A stretch of DNA of 32,097 bases from assembly GCA_044237845.1 (NCBI GenBank), contig JBIIEL010000021.1:1-32097 (forward strand). The letters run 5' to 3'. This stretch comes from QFOX01 sp044237845 (GTDB lineage: Bacteria; Pseudomonadota; Alphaproteobacteria; Rickettsiales; UBA3002). Positions 7,614 to 15,062 of this stretch are shown here, piece after piece (positions within the stretch are counted from its first letter, which is position 1; each line of letters begins with the position of its first letter). Position numbers and translations under genes: made by a program. The notes below the pieces were generated by a model. That model was not told the origin of the DNA. It made no database searches and saw nothing but the letters and a program-made list of their open reading frames with translations.

Positions 7614-8303
7614 ATGCGCGGAGTTGTGGTTTCGGACCTACATCTTTTTGCTCGCCGCGCTCGACCGGAGATCGAATCCACAATTATAGACGCCATACAG
7701 GGGCGTGATTTTCTGGTTCTCAACGGCGATATCTTTGATTTTGCCTGGTCAACACACGGTTCACTCGCGGCAACAGTAGAGCAAAGCGTTGCTTTTCTCG
7801 GGCGCATTTGCCACAGCAACCCAGAGTGCCGGGTGCATTATATTATGGGCAATCACGATAATATTGCAGCTCTAGCAGAAGCGTTGACAGATGTATCGCT
7901 GCCGAATTTCTCCTGGCATCCGGCTTATATAACCATAGGGCCATCGCTGTTTCTTCATGGAGACCTGCCGCTCAGCGCCAAAAATCCGTTTCTACGTAAG
8001 TTGCGGCATACAGCATCGCCCAAGCATGCTGCGTTGCACCATCTTTACGACCTTGCCGTGCGTACTCGCGTGCATGCAGGCGCTGCCAAGCTCTACACCC
8101 CGTCGTTATGTGCGCGCACTATTTTGCAGGCGATTGAGCAGCATGATGCTCATAAACTCGGCGGTGTAGAGCATATCTATTTTGGCCACACGCATGCGCC
8201 ATTCAGCGATTTTGAGTATCGCGGGTATTACTTCCACAATACAGGTTCGGGTATTAAACATCTGGAGATGAGGGTGTTGCATGCAACAGGAACAGCGCAG
8301 TAA
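7614..8303 (+). CDS. Calcineurin-like metallophosphatase, LpxH/YbbF-like
   Basis: All five metallophosphoesterase motifs are present in this 229-residue protein: SDLHLF (Asp8, His10), NGDIFDF (about 37-43), GNHDN (79-83), His115 in LHGDLP and FGHTHAPF (190-197). The order and spacing resemble LpxH-type UDP-diacylglucosamine hydrolases and other lipid-linked or small-substrate phosphatases. The ATG at 7614 is chosen because MRGVVVSDLH puts the first motif at the usual place; an upstream in-frame start at 7584 would overlap the acetyltransferase. Its end overlaps the next gene by 23 bases. With a CDP-alcohol phosphatidyltransferase and a diacylglycerol kinase directly downstream, a phospholipid-phosphate substrate is a reasonable inference, not an observation. 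Confidence 0.82.
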   Translation: MRGVVVSDLHLFARRARPEIESTIIDAIQGRDFLVLNGDIFDFAWSTHGSLAATVEQSVAFLGRICHSNPECRVHYIMGNHDNIAALAEALTDVSLPNFSWHPAYITIGPSLFLHGDLPLSAKNPFLRKLRHTASPKHAALHHLYDLAVRTRVHAGAAKLYTPSLCARTILQAIEQHDAHKLGGVEHIYFGHTHAPFSDFEYRGYYFHNTGSGIKHLEMRVLHATGTAQ

Positions 8304-8898
8304 CAATTGTTATTCTCGCGGCGAACTCAGTTGGATGCGTTGGGGGCAGCGCGTACGGCAGAAGCTGCTTAAACCGATGCTACGTTTGTTGGTCGAATGC
8401 GATGTTTCGGCGCAGCATATCACCCTGCTTTCCTTGATTGTGGGGCTGCTCGGAGCAGCCGCGTTTTATGACGATCCTTTCTGGGGCCTTATTGGCATTG
8501 CGCTGCATGTGTTGTTCGATGGTATGGATGGCCCACTGGCACGCGTCGCAGGCACGCAGTCCAATCGTGGTTCGTTTTATGATACCGCAACTGACCAAAC
8601 CGTGCTTGTAGCGGTGACGTTTGTGCTTATCGACCTTGGATGGATTGATGCTGTCATCGGCGGTGTGTTTGCGCTGCTTTATACCGTAGTGGTTGGTTTT
8701 GCCATGATTCGTAACTATATCGGTATTCCGTACCGCTTTCTTATCCGTCCACGCTTCTTTTATTATGCGTGGATTGGTCTGGAATGGGCATATGGTGGCG
8801 CAGTAGTGCCAGTGAATACGCTGCTTCTGGTCTTCAATATACTACTCGCTGTGCATGTGGCGACTGGTTTCATAAATATTCGCAATCATTTGCGGTAG
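8281..8898 (+). CDS. CDP-alcohol phosphatidyltransferase family membrane protein
   Basis: The family signature D-x2-DG-x2-AR-x8-G-x3-D-x3-D is perfectly kept (Asp80, Asp83, Gly84, Ala87-Arg88, Gly97, Asp101, Asp105). These residues bind the metals and the CDP group that couple a CDP-linked alcohol or lipid to a second alcohol. The 205-residue protein has about six hydrophobic segments, starting with ITLLSLIVGLLGAAAF and ending with LLLVFNILLAVHVATGF, as expected for an inner-membrane enzyme. It is not obviously PgsA or PssA and its acceptor alcohol cannot be read out. A GAGGG ribosome-binding site sits 6 bases before the ATG, inside the preceding phosphatase gene, and dgkA follows after 6 bases. 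Confidence 0.86.
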   Translation: MQQEQRSNNCYSRGELSWMRWGQRVRQKLLKPMLRLLVECDVSAQHITLLSLIVGLLGAAAFYDDPFWGLIGIALHVLFDGMDGPLARVAGTQSNRGSFYDTATDQTVLVAVTFVLIDLGWIDAVIGGVFALLYTVVVGFAMIRNYIGIPYRFLIRPRFFYYAWIGLEWAYGGAVVPVNTLLLVFNILLAVHVATGFINIRNHLR

Positions 8899-8904
8899 AG
8901 GCAC

Positions 8905-9261
8905 GTGGAAAAGAAAAACCGAGGACTAACAAGAATTATAAAGGCATTTGGCTATTCTCGTGATGGCCTGCGCGCCGCCTGGCTGACGGAAGCATCCTTC
9001 CGTCAGGAAATATTGCTTTGTGCGGTACTGACACTAATCGCCTGCCTTGTCGACGTTACATGGGTGGAGCGAAGCATTATGCTCGCTTCGCTCGTTCTGT
9101 TGTTGATCGTTGAGTTAATCAACACAGCGATTGAGACGATTATTGAGCGTATTTCACCCGAAATCCATCCGCTCTCCAAGAAGGCAAAGGATGTCGGTAG
9201 TGCAGCTGTGTTGCTTGCATTCTTATTAGCTATCGGTGTGTGGATAGGCATTCTCGTCTGA
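8905..9261 (+). CDS. dgkA: Diacylglycerol kinase DgkA
   Basis: The 118-residue protein aligns by eye along its whole length with E. coli DgkA: TRIIKAFGYSRDGLRAAW, then EASFRQE, three transmembrane helices, and the active-site stretch LLIVELINTAIETIIERI with Glu70, Asn73 and Glu77 at the catalytic positions, followed by LSKKAKDVGSAAV. DgkA phosphorylates diacylglycerol to phosphatidic acid in the inner membrane and so returns it to phospholipid synthesis. The GTG start has AGAGG three to four bases upstream. Its place behind a CDP-alcohol phosphatidyltransferase and a phosphatase suggests a dedicated lipid-recycling unit. Undecaprenol kinase activity, seen in Gram-positive homologues, is unlikely given the close match to the proteobacterial enzyme. 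Confidence 0.93.
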   Translation: MEKKNRGLTRIIKAFGYSRDGLRAAWLTEASFRQEILLCAVLTLIACLVDVTWVERSIMLASLVLLLIVELINTAIETIIERISPEIHPLSKKAKDVGSAAVLLAFLLAIGVWIGILV

Positions 9262-9312
9262 GCATTTTCCACTAGCCAACCTGCGCGGCGGGCCTTATAA
9301 CCCGCGGGAGTT

Positions 9313-10563
9313 ATGGCACTTATTGTACAGAAATTTGGCGGCACGTCGGTGGCGGATATTGCGCGCATCAAGCATGTGGCGCAGCGCGTGAAGGCGGAAG
9401 TGGAGGGCGGCCATCAGGTGATTGTGGTCGTCTCGGCGATGGCGGGCGTGACGAACCAGCTGCTTGAATATTGCAACGGCGTGAGCACACTGATGACCAA
9501 CGAGGCGCGCGCGAATGCGGATCAGGTGGTCGCGGCGGGGGAACAGATTACCTCTGGCCTGCTGGCGCTGGAGCTTGAATCCATCGGCCTCAAAGCGCGG
9601 GCATGGGCGGGCTGGCAACTGCCGCTCTCGACTGATGACATGTATAGCAAGGCGCGCATCGCGCATATCGAAACGAAGGAATTGCTTGCGTCGCTCGCGT
9701 CGGGCAACGTGGCGGTGATCGCGGGGTTCCAGGGCATCAGCCCCGAGGGGCGGATTACCACGCTCGGGCGTGGCGGCTCGGACACCTCGGCGGTGGCGAT
9801 TGCAGCGGCGTTTAAGGCTGAGCGCTGCGATATTTATACGGATGTGGATGGGGTCTATACCAGCGACCCACGCATCGTGAAAAAGGCTAAAAAGCTCGAT
9901 AAAGTGAGCTACGAAGAGATGCTGGAGATGGCGTCGCTCGGTAGCAAAGTGCTGCAAACGCGCAGTGTCGAACTTGCCATGAATTACCGTGTGAAGGTGC
10001 AGGTGCTCTCGACGTTCGACGAGCGCCCGGCGGATTCGCTGCCCGGCACGCTTCTGGTGGATGAGGAGGAATTAGTGGAACAGCAACGGGTGACTGGGCT
10101 TGCCTATAGCCGCGACGAAGCGCGCATTACGCTCGTCAATGTCGATCATAAGCCGGGTGTCTCGGCCGGGATTTTCGGCACGCTCGCCGAGCGCGGGATT
10201 AACGTCGATATGATCATTCAGAACGTCAACGAAGTGGGCGAGAAAACGGACGTGACTTTTACCGTCGGCAAGGCGGATTTCAACCGTACGCTGGAGATTT
10301 TGAAAACGACGCCGGGCATCCCGAAATTTGACAGTTACCATAGCGATATCGGCGTCGCGAAAATCTCCGCCATCGGCGTGGGCATGAAGAGCCACGCGGG
10401 TGTGGCAGCGGAAATGTTCAAAACGCTGGCCGAGAAAAATATCAACATTATCGTCATCTCAACCTCGGAAATCAAAATCTCGGTGCTGATTGACGAGAGC
10501 TATCTGGAGCTGGCGTTGCGTGCGCTGCATACGACCTATGGGCTTGATGCGGTAGAGGAGTAA
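9313..10563 (+). CDS. lysC: Aspartate kinase LysC
   Basis: Aspartate kinase phosphorylates aspartate at the entry to lysine, threonine, methionine and diaminopimelate synthesis. The 416-residue length is that of the single-function kinase without a fused homoserine dehydrogenase. The N-terminal KFGGTS motif (7-12), VVVSAMAGVTNQLL, and TTLGRGGSDTSAVAIAAA all belong to the amino-acid kinase fold. Two C-terminal ACT domains follow (starting near ARITLVNVDHKPGVSAGIFG and AKISAIGVGMKSHAGVAAEMF), which give feedback control by lysine and/or threonine. The ATG at 9313 has GGGAG upstream. A long palindrome begins three bases after the stop. Linkage to ptsP downstream is characteristic of Alphaproteobacteria, here interrupted by one gene. 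Confidence 0.97.
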   Translation: MALIVQKFGGTSVADIARIKHVAQRVKAEVEGGHQVIVVVSAMAGVTNQLLEYCNGVSTLMTNEARANADQVVAAGEQITSGLLALELESIGLKARAWAGWQLPLSTDDMYSKARIAHIETKELLASLASGNVAVIAGFQGISPEGRITTLGRGGSDTSAVAIAAAFKAERCDIYTDVDGVYTSDPRIVKKAKKLDKVSYEEMLEMASLGSKVLQTRSVELAMNYRVKVQVLSTFDERPADSLPGTLLVDEEELVEQQRVTGLAYSRDEARITLVNVDHKPGVSAGIFGTLAERGINVDMIIQNVNEVGEKTDVTFTVGKADFNRTLEILKTTPGIPKFDSYHSDIGVAKISAIGVGMKSHAGVAAEMFKTLAEKNINIIVISTSEIKISVLIDESYLELALRALHTTYGLDAVEE

Positions 10564-10565
10564 TA

Positions 10566-10690
10566 ACGATTGCCATAGCGGACCATCTGCGTCGTCGCGT
10601 CCTCTTTCGCAAATCCTCACGTAGCGCTGCTACGCTGCGGTTTACGAAAGCGGCAAGCGCTCCTAGCATCTGGCCCACTCTGACAATCGT
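10566..10690. repeat. Long imperfect palindrome after lysC
   Basis: ACGATTG at the left end pairs with CAATCGT at the right end, and complementarity continues with interruptions to a core of CGTAG-CGCTG-CTACG at 10620-10634. The total span is about 125 bases with arms of about 60. It starts three bases after the lysC stop. The core TCACGTA...TACGCTGCG is shared with the palindrome at 14124-14245, while the outer arms differ in sequence but pair internally. An RNA copy would fold into one long interrupted stem, fit to protect or end the lysC message. Confidence 0.75.
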
Positions 10691-10699
10691 AGGAAGAAA

Positions 10700-11722
10700 G
10701 TGAGAAGCGATATGACCACATCACTGCAACAACTCTGGCAGCGCGGGCGGGACTTGCTCGGTTGCGAACATGCCATCATGGGCGGGGCGATGAGCTGGGT
10801 GAGCGAGCGCAACCTCGTGGCGGCGCTTAGTAATGCGGGCGCGTTCGGGGTGATTGCGGCCAGCTCGATGCCGCCGGAACTGCTCGAAAAAGAAATTATT
10901 GCAACGCAGAAATTGACGCAAAAACCCTTCGGCGTGAACCTTATTCTGATGCACCCGCAGCTCGACCAATTGGTCGAAGTGTGCATTGCACAAAAAATGA
11001 CCCATGTGGTACTCGCCGGCGGGATGCCGAAAGCGCCAACCATCAACCGCCTGAAGGAGGGCGGCTGCAAAGTCATTGGCTTCGCGCCGACGGCGGCGAT
11101 TGGCAAAAAACTCGTGCGCATGGGCGTGGATGCGCTGGTGATTGAAGGCACGGAAGCGGGCGGGCATATTGGCCCGGTTTCGACCTCTGTTCTGGCGCAG
11201 GAAATTCTGCCCGTTATTCGCGACGTTCCAGTGTTTGTGGCGGGCGGCATCGGCCGCGGCGAGGCGATTGTTTCCTACCTCGAAATGGGGGCGAGTGGGG
11301 TGCAGCTCGGCACGCGGTTTGTGTGTGCGAGTGAATCCATCGCCCACGCGAATTTCAAGAAAGCCTTCATCAACGCCAACGCGCGCGACGCCATGGCCAG
11401 CGTGCAATATCACCCGGATTTCCCTGTGATTCCGGTGCGCGCGATCGTGAATAATGCGTCGGAGGAATTCACCCGCTTCCAGAAGGAGACGGTGGAGAAG
11501 GTCTTCGGCGGCCAGATGAGCAAGGACGAAGGCCAGCTCGCGATTGAGCATTTCTGGGCGGGTTCGCTGCGGCGTGCGGTGATCGACGGCGATGTGGAAC
11601 GCGGCTCGCTGATGGCGGGGCAGTCGGTCGGCATGGTCAGCGGTATCCAAACCGCGCAGGAAATCATTGACGAGCTGGTGGGGCAGGCCATGGCTTTCCT
11701 GAGCCGTACATCCGCAGCATAA
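10700..11722 (+). CDS. Nitronate monooxygenase-like (2-nitropropane dioxygenase / FabK-like) flavoprotein
   Basis: The 340-residue protein is an FMN-dependent TIM barrel of the nitronate monooxygenase family, which also contains the enoyl-ACP reductase FabK. Visible landmarks are the N-terminal IMGGAMSWVSERNLVAALSN (flavin-contacting loop), GTEAGGHIG with the conserved histidine, the phosphate-binding VFVAGGIGRGEAI and GASGVQLGTRFV. Family members oxidise toxic nitronates such as propionate-3-nitronate or reduce enoyl-ACP; the C-terminal region here resembles the first group more. The start is ambiguous: GTG 10700 has AGGA at good spacing and ATG 10712 also has a purine-rich GAGAAG before it. 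The gene is inserted between lysC and ptsP, which usually adjoin, and is flanked by the long palindrome and a promoter. Confidence 0.83.
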   Translation: MRSDMTTSLQQLWQRGRDLLGCEHAIMGGAMSWVSERNLVAALSNAGAFGVIAASSMPPELLEKEIIATQKLTQKPFGVNLILMHPQLDQLVEVCIAQKMTHVVLAGGMPKAPTINRLKEGGCKVIGFAPTAAIGKKLVRMGVDALVIEGTEAGGHIGPVSTSVLAQEILPVIRDVPVFVAGGIGRGEAIVSYLEMGASGVQLGTRFVCASESIAHANFKKAFINANARDAMASVQYHPDFPVIPVRAIVNNASEEFTRFQKETVEKVFGGQMSKDEGQLAIEHFWAGSLRRAVIDGDVERGSLMAGQSVGMVSGIQTAQEIIDELVGQAMAFLSRTSAA

Positions 11723-11764
11723 GCGCAGTATTTTGCAGCGCAGCATCGAATTTTCAGCGAACGG

Positions 11765-11793
11765 TTGGTAATCGCGGCGTGTGATGGTATAGT
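11765..11793 (+). promoter_or_regulatory. Sigma-70-type promoter for ptsP
   Basis: TTGGTA at 11765-11770 and TATAGT at 11788-11793 are separated by 17 bases, and the -10 box is preceded by TGG (extended -10). Transcription would start about 25 bases before the ptsP ATG. This suggests ptsP is expressed independently of the lysC side. Confidence 0.6.
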
Positions 11794-11825
11794 GGGGCAA
11801 ATCCACTAAAAAAGAACCCTCGCGC

Positions 11826-14123
11826 ATGGCAAACATCATTCCCATCGACCCCGGACAATCGGCCTTAGCGTCGCCGATTGCGCTGCTGCGTCAGGTGCGC
11901 GACGCGATGACCACCGGCACGGCGAGCGCGCAAAGCCGCCTCGACACGTTGGTGAAAACGGTAGCGGCGGGGCTGCATGCGGATATGTGTTCACTGTTTT
12001 TCGCTCGGCCGGGCGATATTCTCGAGCTGTTCGCGAGCCACGGATTCAACCAACAATCTGTACATGTGACGCGGCTGCGCATGGGCGAGGGGCTGGTTGG
12101 TGAAATCGCGGCGACGGGGCTGGACCTCAATCTCAGCGAGCCGCAGCAGCATCCGAAATATGTGCATCGCCCGGAAACGGGGGAGGAGCAGTACCACTCG
12201 TTTATCGGCGTGCCGCTGCTGCATAGCCATAAAACCATTGGCGTGCTGGTGGTGCAGAGTAAGGCTGCGCGCACCTATACGGACGACCTCGCGGAGATTC
12301 TGCACGCGGTGGCGATGGTGGTGGCGGAGCTTGCGGTCGGCAATAAAATCGTTGATCTCTACGAGATTACCGGCGGCGCGCACCCTACTCTGCAATCGCA
12401 AAAACTCTCTGGCAACACGCTCTCCGGCGGTATCGCTAAGGCGCCGATCGTGCTGCATCGGCCGAAAATCGAGATCGAAACGCTGGTGAGCGAATCGCCG
12501 GAAGACGAGGAAATGCGCTTCCACGGCGCGCTGCTTTCGCTGCAGCAATCGGTGGATTCGATGATTACGCAGTCGGGCCTCGAAGAAGGCTCGGCGCATC
12601 GCGAAATTCTCGAGAGCTATCGCCTGTTCTCGCAGGATCGCGGCTGGATTGATCGCATTGCGGAGGCGATTCATACCGGCCTCACCGCCGAGGCGGCCGT
12701 GCGCAAAGTGCAGGAGGAAATGCACGCGCGCCTGAGCCAGATTACCAGCGCCTATATTCAGGAACGGGTGCATGACCTTGAGGATCTCTCGGAGCGGCTG
12801 CTCTACCATTTGCAGGGCGTGGAACCCTCGGCAGCGCTGGGCGAATTGCCGGAGGCGTTTATTCTCGCGGCGCATAATCTGGGGCCCGCGGAGCTGCTCG
12901 AATATGACAGCAAACGCCTGAAAGGCGTCATCCTTGCCGAGGGCGGGGTCACAAGCCATGTCGCGATCATCGCGCGGATGATGGATATCCCGATGGTCGG
13001 GCGGGTGGAGAATATTCTCGACGTGGTGACGCGCGGCGATCTCGCGATTGTGCAGGGCGACCAGGGGTTGATTTATATCCGCCCGCCGGAAGATATCGAG
13101 GCGGCCGCCGATGCAGAAATCGCGGCGCGGGCGCGGCAAGTGGCGGTTTATGCGGAAACGCGCGCGCTGCCGCCGGTGACCAAAGACGGCGTGCGCATTT
13201 CGCTGAACCTGAATCTCGGTCTGTTTGTGCAGGCGGAGCATCTCTTGGCGAGCGATGTGGACGGGGTCGGCCTCTTCCGCACCGAGCTGCCGTATCTCGC
13301 GAGCCGTGAGCTGCCGAGCATCGCCGACCAGCAACGGATTTACCGCGACGCGCTGGAAAAAGCGAAAGGCAAGCCGGTCATCTTCCGCTCGTTCGATATC
13401 GGCGGCGACAAACAGGTGCCGTATATTCAGGTGGGTGATGAAGAAAACCCCGCGATGGGCTGGCGCGCGACGCGCATCGGTCTCGACCGCCCGGTGATTA
13501 TGCGTCAGCAGCTGCGCGCGCTGGTGCGGGCAGCGGCGGGGGAGCCGCTTTCGGTGATGTTCCCGTTCATTGCGGAAATTACCGAATTCGACGCGATGAA
13601 AGCGCTGCTGATGAAGGAAATCGCTCGCGCGCGCGACGAAGGGATTACGCCGCCGACGGCGCTGCGCGTCGGCACCATGCTCGAGATTCCGTCGCTGATG
13701 TTCCAGCTGCCGGAGCTGATGGAACGGGTGGATTTCATCTCCATCGGCAGCAATGATCTGTTCCAGTTCCTGTTCGCGTGTGACCGTGGCTCACCGCGCA
13801 TCAGCGGACGGTATGACACCCTGAGCCCGATCGTGATTCGCCTGCTCAAAACCATCGCGAGCACGGCGGCGACGCATAAAGTGGATGTCGGTTTCTGCGG
13901 CGATATGGCGACCCGCCCGCTCGACGCGATGGCGCTCATCGCCTGCGGTATCCGCTCCCTTTCCATGCCCCCGGCGGCGATTGGCCCGGTGAAGGCGATG
14001 CTGCGTAGCGTGAACCTCGCGGAACTCACCAGCTATGTCGATTACATCGCCGCCGAGCCGCTCCACTCGCTACGCCTACAGCTTGAGCGCTTCGCGAAGG
14101 ATCATGGGGTGGAGATAGGGTGA
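11826..14123 (+). CDS. ptsP: Phosphoenolpyruvate-protein phosphotransferase PtsP (enzyme I-Ntr)
   Basis: PtsP starts the nitrogen-related phosphotransferase chain by passing phosphate from PEP to NPr and then to EIIA-Ntr, a regulatory and not a sugar-transport route. The 765-residue length fits. An N-terminal GAF domain lies at about 20-170 (SRLDTLVKTVAAGLHADMCS, RMGEGLVGEIA, FIGVPLLHSHKTIGVLVVQ). The enzyme I part follows: the phosphohistidine is His378 in GGVTSHVAIIAR, PEP-binding segments are RSFDIGGDK and GWRATRIGLDRP, the metal-binding region is GSNDLFQFLF, and the catalytic Cys691 is in VGFCGDMA. The GAF domain is the likely glutamine/2-oxoglutarate sensor in relatives. The 11765-11793 promoter precedes it and a long palindrome begins one base after its stop. 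Confidence 0.96.
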   Translation: MANIIPIDPGQSALASPIALLRQVRDAMTTGTASAQSRLDTLVKTVAAGLHADMCSLFFARPGDILELFASHGFNQQSVHVTRLRMGEGLVGEIAATGLDLNLSEPQQHPKYVHRPETGEEQYHSFIGVPLLHSHKTIGVLVVQSKAARTYTDDLAEILHAVAMVVAELAVGNKIVDLYEITGGAHPTLQSQKLSGNTLSGGIAKAPIVLHRPKIEIETLVSESPEDEEMRFHGALLSLQQSVDSMITQSGLEEGSAHREILESYRLFSQDRGWIDRIAEAIHTGLTAEAAVRKVQEEMHARLSQITSAYIQERVHDLEDLSERLLYHLQGVEPSAALGELPEAFILAAHNLGPAELLEYDSKRLKGVILAEGGVTSHVAIIARMMDIPMVGRVENILDVVTRGDLAIVQGDQGLIYIRPPEDIEAAADAEIAARARQVAVYAETRALPPVTKDGVRISLNLNLGLFVQAEHLLASDVDGVGLFRTELPYLASRELPSIADQQRIYRDALEKAKGKPVIFRSFDIGGDKQVPYIQVGDEENPAMGWRATRIGLDRPVIMRQQLRALVRAAAGEPLSVMFPFIAEITEFDAMKALLMKEIARARDEGITPPTALRVGTMLEIPSLMFQLPELMERVDFISIGSNDLFQFLFACDRGSPRISGRYDTLSPIVIRLLKTIASTAATHKVDVGFCGDMATRPLDAMALIACGIRSLSMPPAAIGPVKAMLRSVNLAELTSYVDYIAAEPLHSLRLQLERFAKDHGVEIG

Positions 14124-14245
14124 CTTCAGGACATTTTTGGCTGCAAACGGCTTTTTCTCGACTTCCGGTGCTCACGTACTCCAAATGTACGCTGCGCTCC
14201 GGCTTCTTGAAAGCCAGCCGTTTTCGCTCAAAAATCTCTCTGAAG
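14124..14245. repeat. Long imperfect palindrome directly after the ptsP stop
   Basis: The element starts at the base after the ptsP TGA. CTTCAG at 14124-14129 pairs with CTGAAG at 14240-14245, and inward blocks also pair (ATTTTTG with CAAAAAT, AAACGGCT with AGCCGTTTT, CCGG with CCGG) up to a core containing GTAC at 14176-14179 and 14187-14190. It is about 122 bases long, close in size to the palindrome after lysC and sharing its TCACGTA/TACGCTGCG core. A 3'-end stabiliser or terminator of the ptsP message is the simplest reading. Confidence 0.78.
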
Positions 14246-14342
14246 TATCTGCGTTGATGGACTACTTCTTGCACTCCGCGGCGGCATTCACTAAAACGCT
14301 GGAATGGCAAGCACAGCATCTCTTAAGGCGATTTCAGAATCC

Positions 14343-15062
14343 ATGAGCCCGAAGGAAATCGGGGCGCATCTGCGCGCCTGCCGCGAGGAATTTTTGCTGA
14401 GCGTGCAGGACGTCTCGGAGCGGCTGCATATCCGCCCGCGCTATCTCACGGCGCTCGAGGAGGCACGGTTTGACGACATGCCCGCGCCCGTCTATGCGCG
14501 CGGGTATCTCGCGACCTATGCGGAGTTTCTGGGGCTTGATGCTGCACGCGTGGTGCAGCAATGTTTTGCCCCGCCGCCCGCTGCGCCGACTGCGTCGGAG
14601 GCGAAACCGGTTGCACCGGAGGCGAAAGAAGAAGTGAAACGGGCGGAAGCCGCACCGCGCCCGGCGGCCTATACACCCAAGCCGCTGCCGCAAACGCTCG
14701 AAACGCTGAAGGCCGAACGCCCGCGCTGGCACTGGCCGCTGGCCGCACTCGCGCTGGTGGGAATTGCTGCATTCTCGGTACTGCGTGCCGAAAAAACGCC
14801 GGATGCGGTGCGCGAAGAGCCCGCGGCGCGCGTGGCGGAAGTGCCAGAAAATCTCCTCGCCAGTGTGCGCAGCATGGTGATGCCGACAGGGCAAAATATC
14901 GACTGTCTCGGCGGGGATTTGCTGCTCTCTTGCTTGTTTGCGCAGCGCGACCAGCGCGACTTTGAGGCGCTGCTTGCCACGCATGAGCCGGTGGCAATTG
15001 ATATGATTGCGGTGAATGAGGCGCTCGCCGCTGCCTATGACGAAGAGGCGGCAGATGATTAA
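14343..15062 (+). CDS. RodZ-like helix-turn-helix membrane protein (HTH_25)
   Basis: The first 75 residues form an HTH_25 domain of the RodZ type (IGAHLRACREEFLLSVQDVS, then RLHIRPRYLTALEEARFDDM, then YARGYLATYAEFLGLD). A Pro/Ala/Lys/Glu-rich linker follows, then one transmembrane helix (WPLAALALVGIAAFSVL) and a periplasmic tail of about 90 residues with two cysteines (IDCLGGDLLLSC). RodZ links MreB filaments to the elongation machinery; in that family the HTH binds MreB rather than DNA. The periplasmic part lacks a recognisable DUF4115 beta domain, so this is a shortened relative. ATG 14343 is preferred since the 13 codons upstream to ATG 14304 have poor codon usage, but 14304 is possible. 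The stop overlaps ispG, a common pairing in Alphaproteobacteria. Confidence 0.8.
   Translation: MSPKEIGAHLRACREEFLLSVQDVSERLHIRPRYLTALEEARFDDMPAPVYARGYLATYAEFLGLDAARVVQQCFAPPPAAPTASEAKPVAPEAKEEVKRAEAAPRPAAYTPKPLPQTLETLKAERPRWHWPLAALALVGIAAFSVLRAEKTPDAVREEPAARVAEVPENLLASVRSMVMPTGQNIDCLGGDLLLSCLFAQRDQRDFEALLATHEPVAIDMIAVNEALAAAYDEEAADD

Noticed and set aside
9288..9305. GCGGG/CCCGC hairpin ahead of lysC
   Set aside because: Only a five-bp stem beside the ribosome-binding site in GC-rich DNA; too weak to call as regulatory.
11991..13334. 447-codon open frame on the minus strand within ptsP
   Set aside because: Antisense shadow of ptsP; the protein is Arg/His-rich low-complexity with no recognisable domain.
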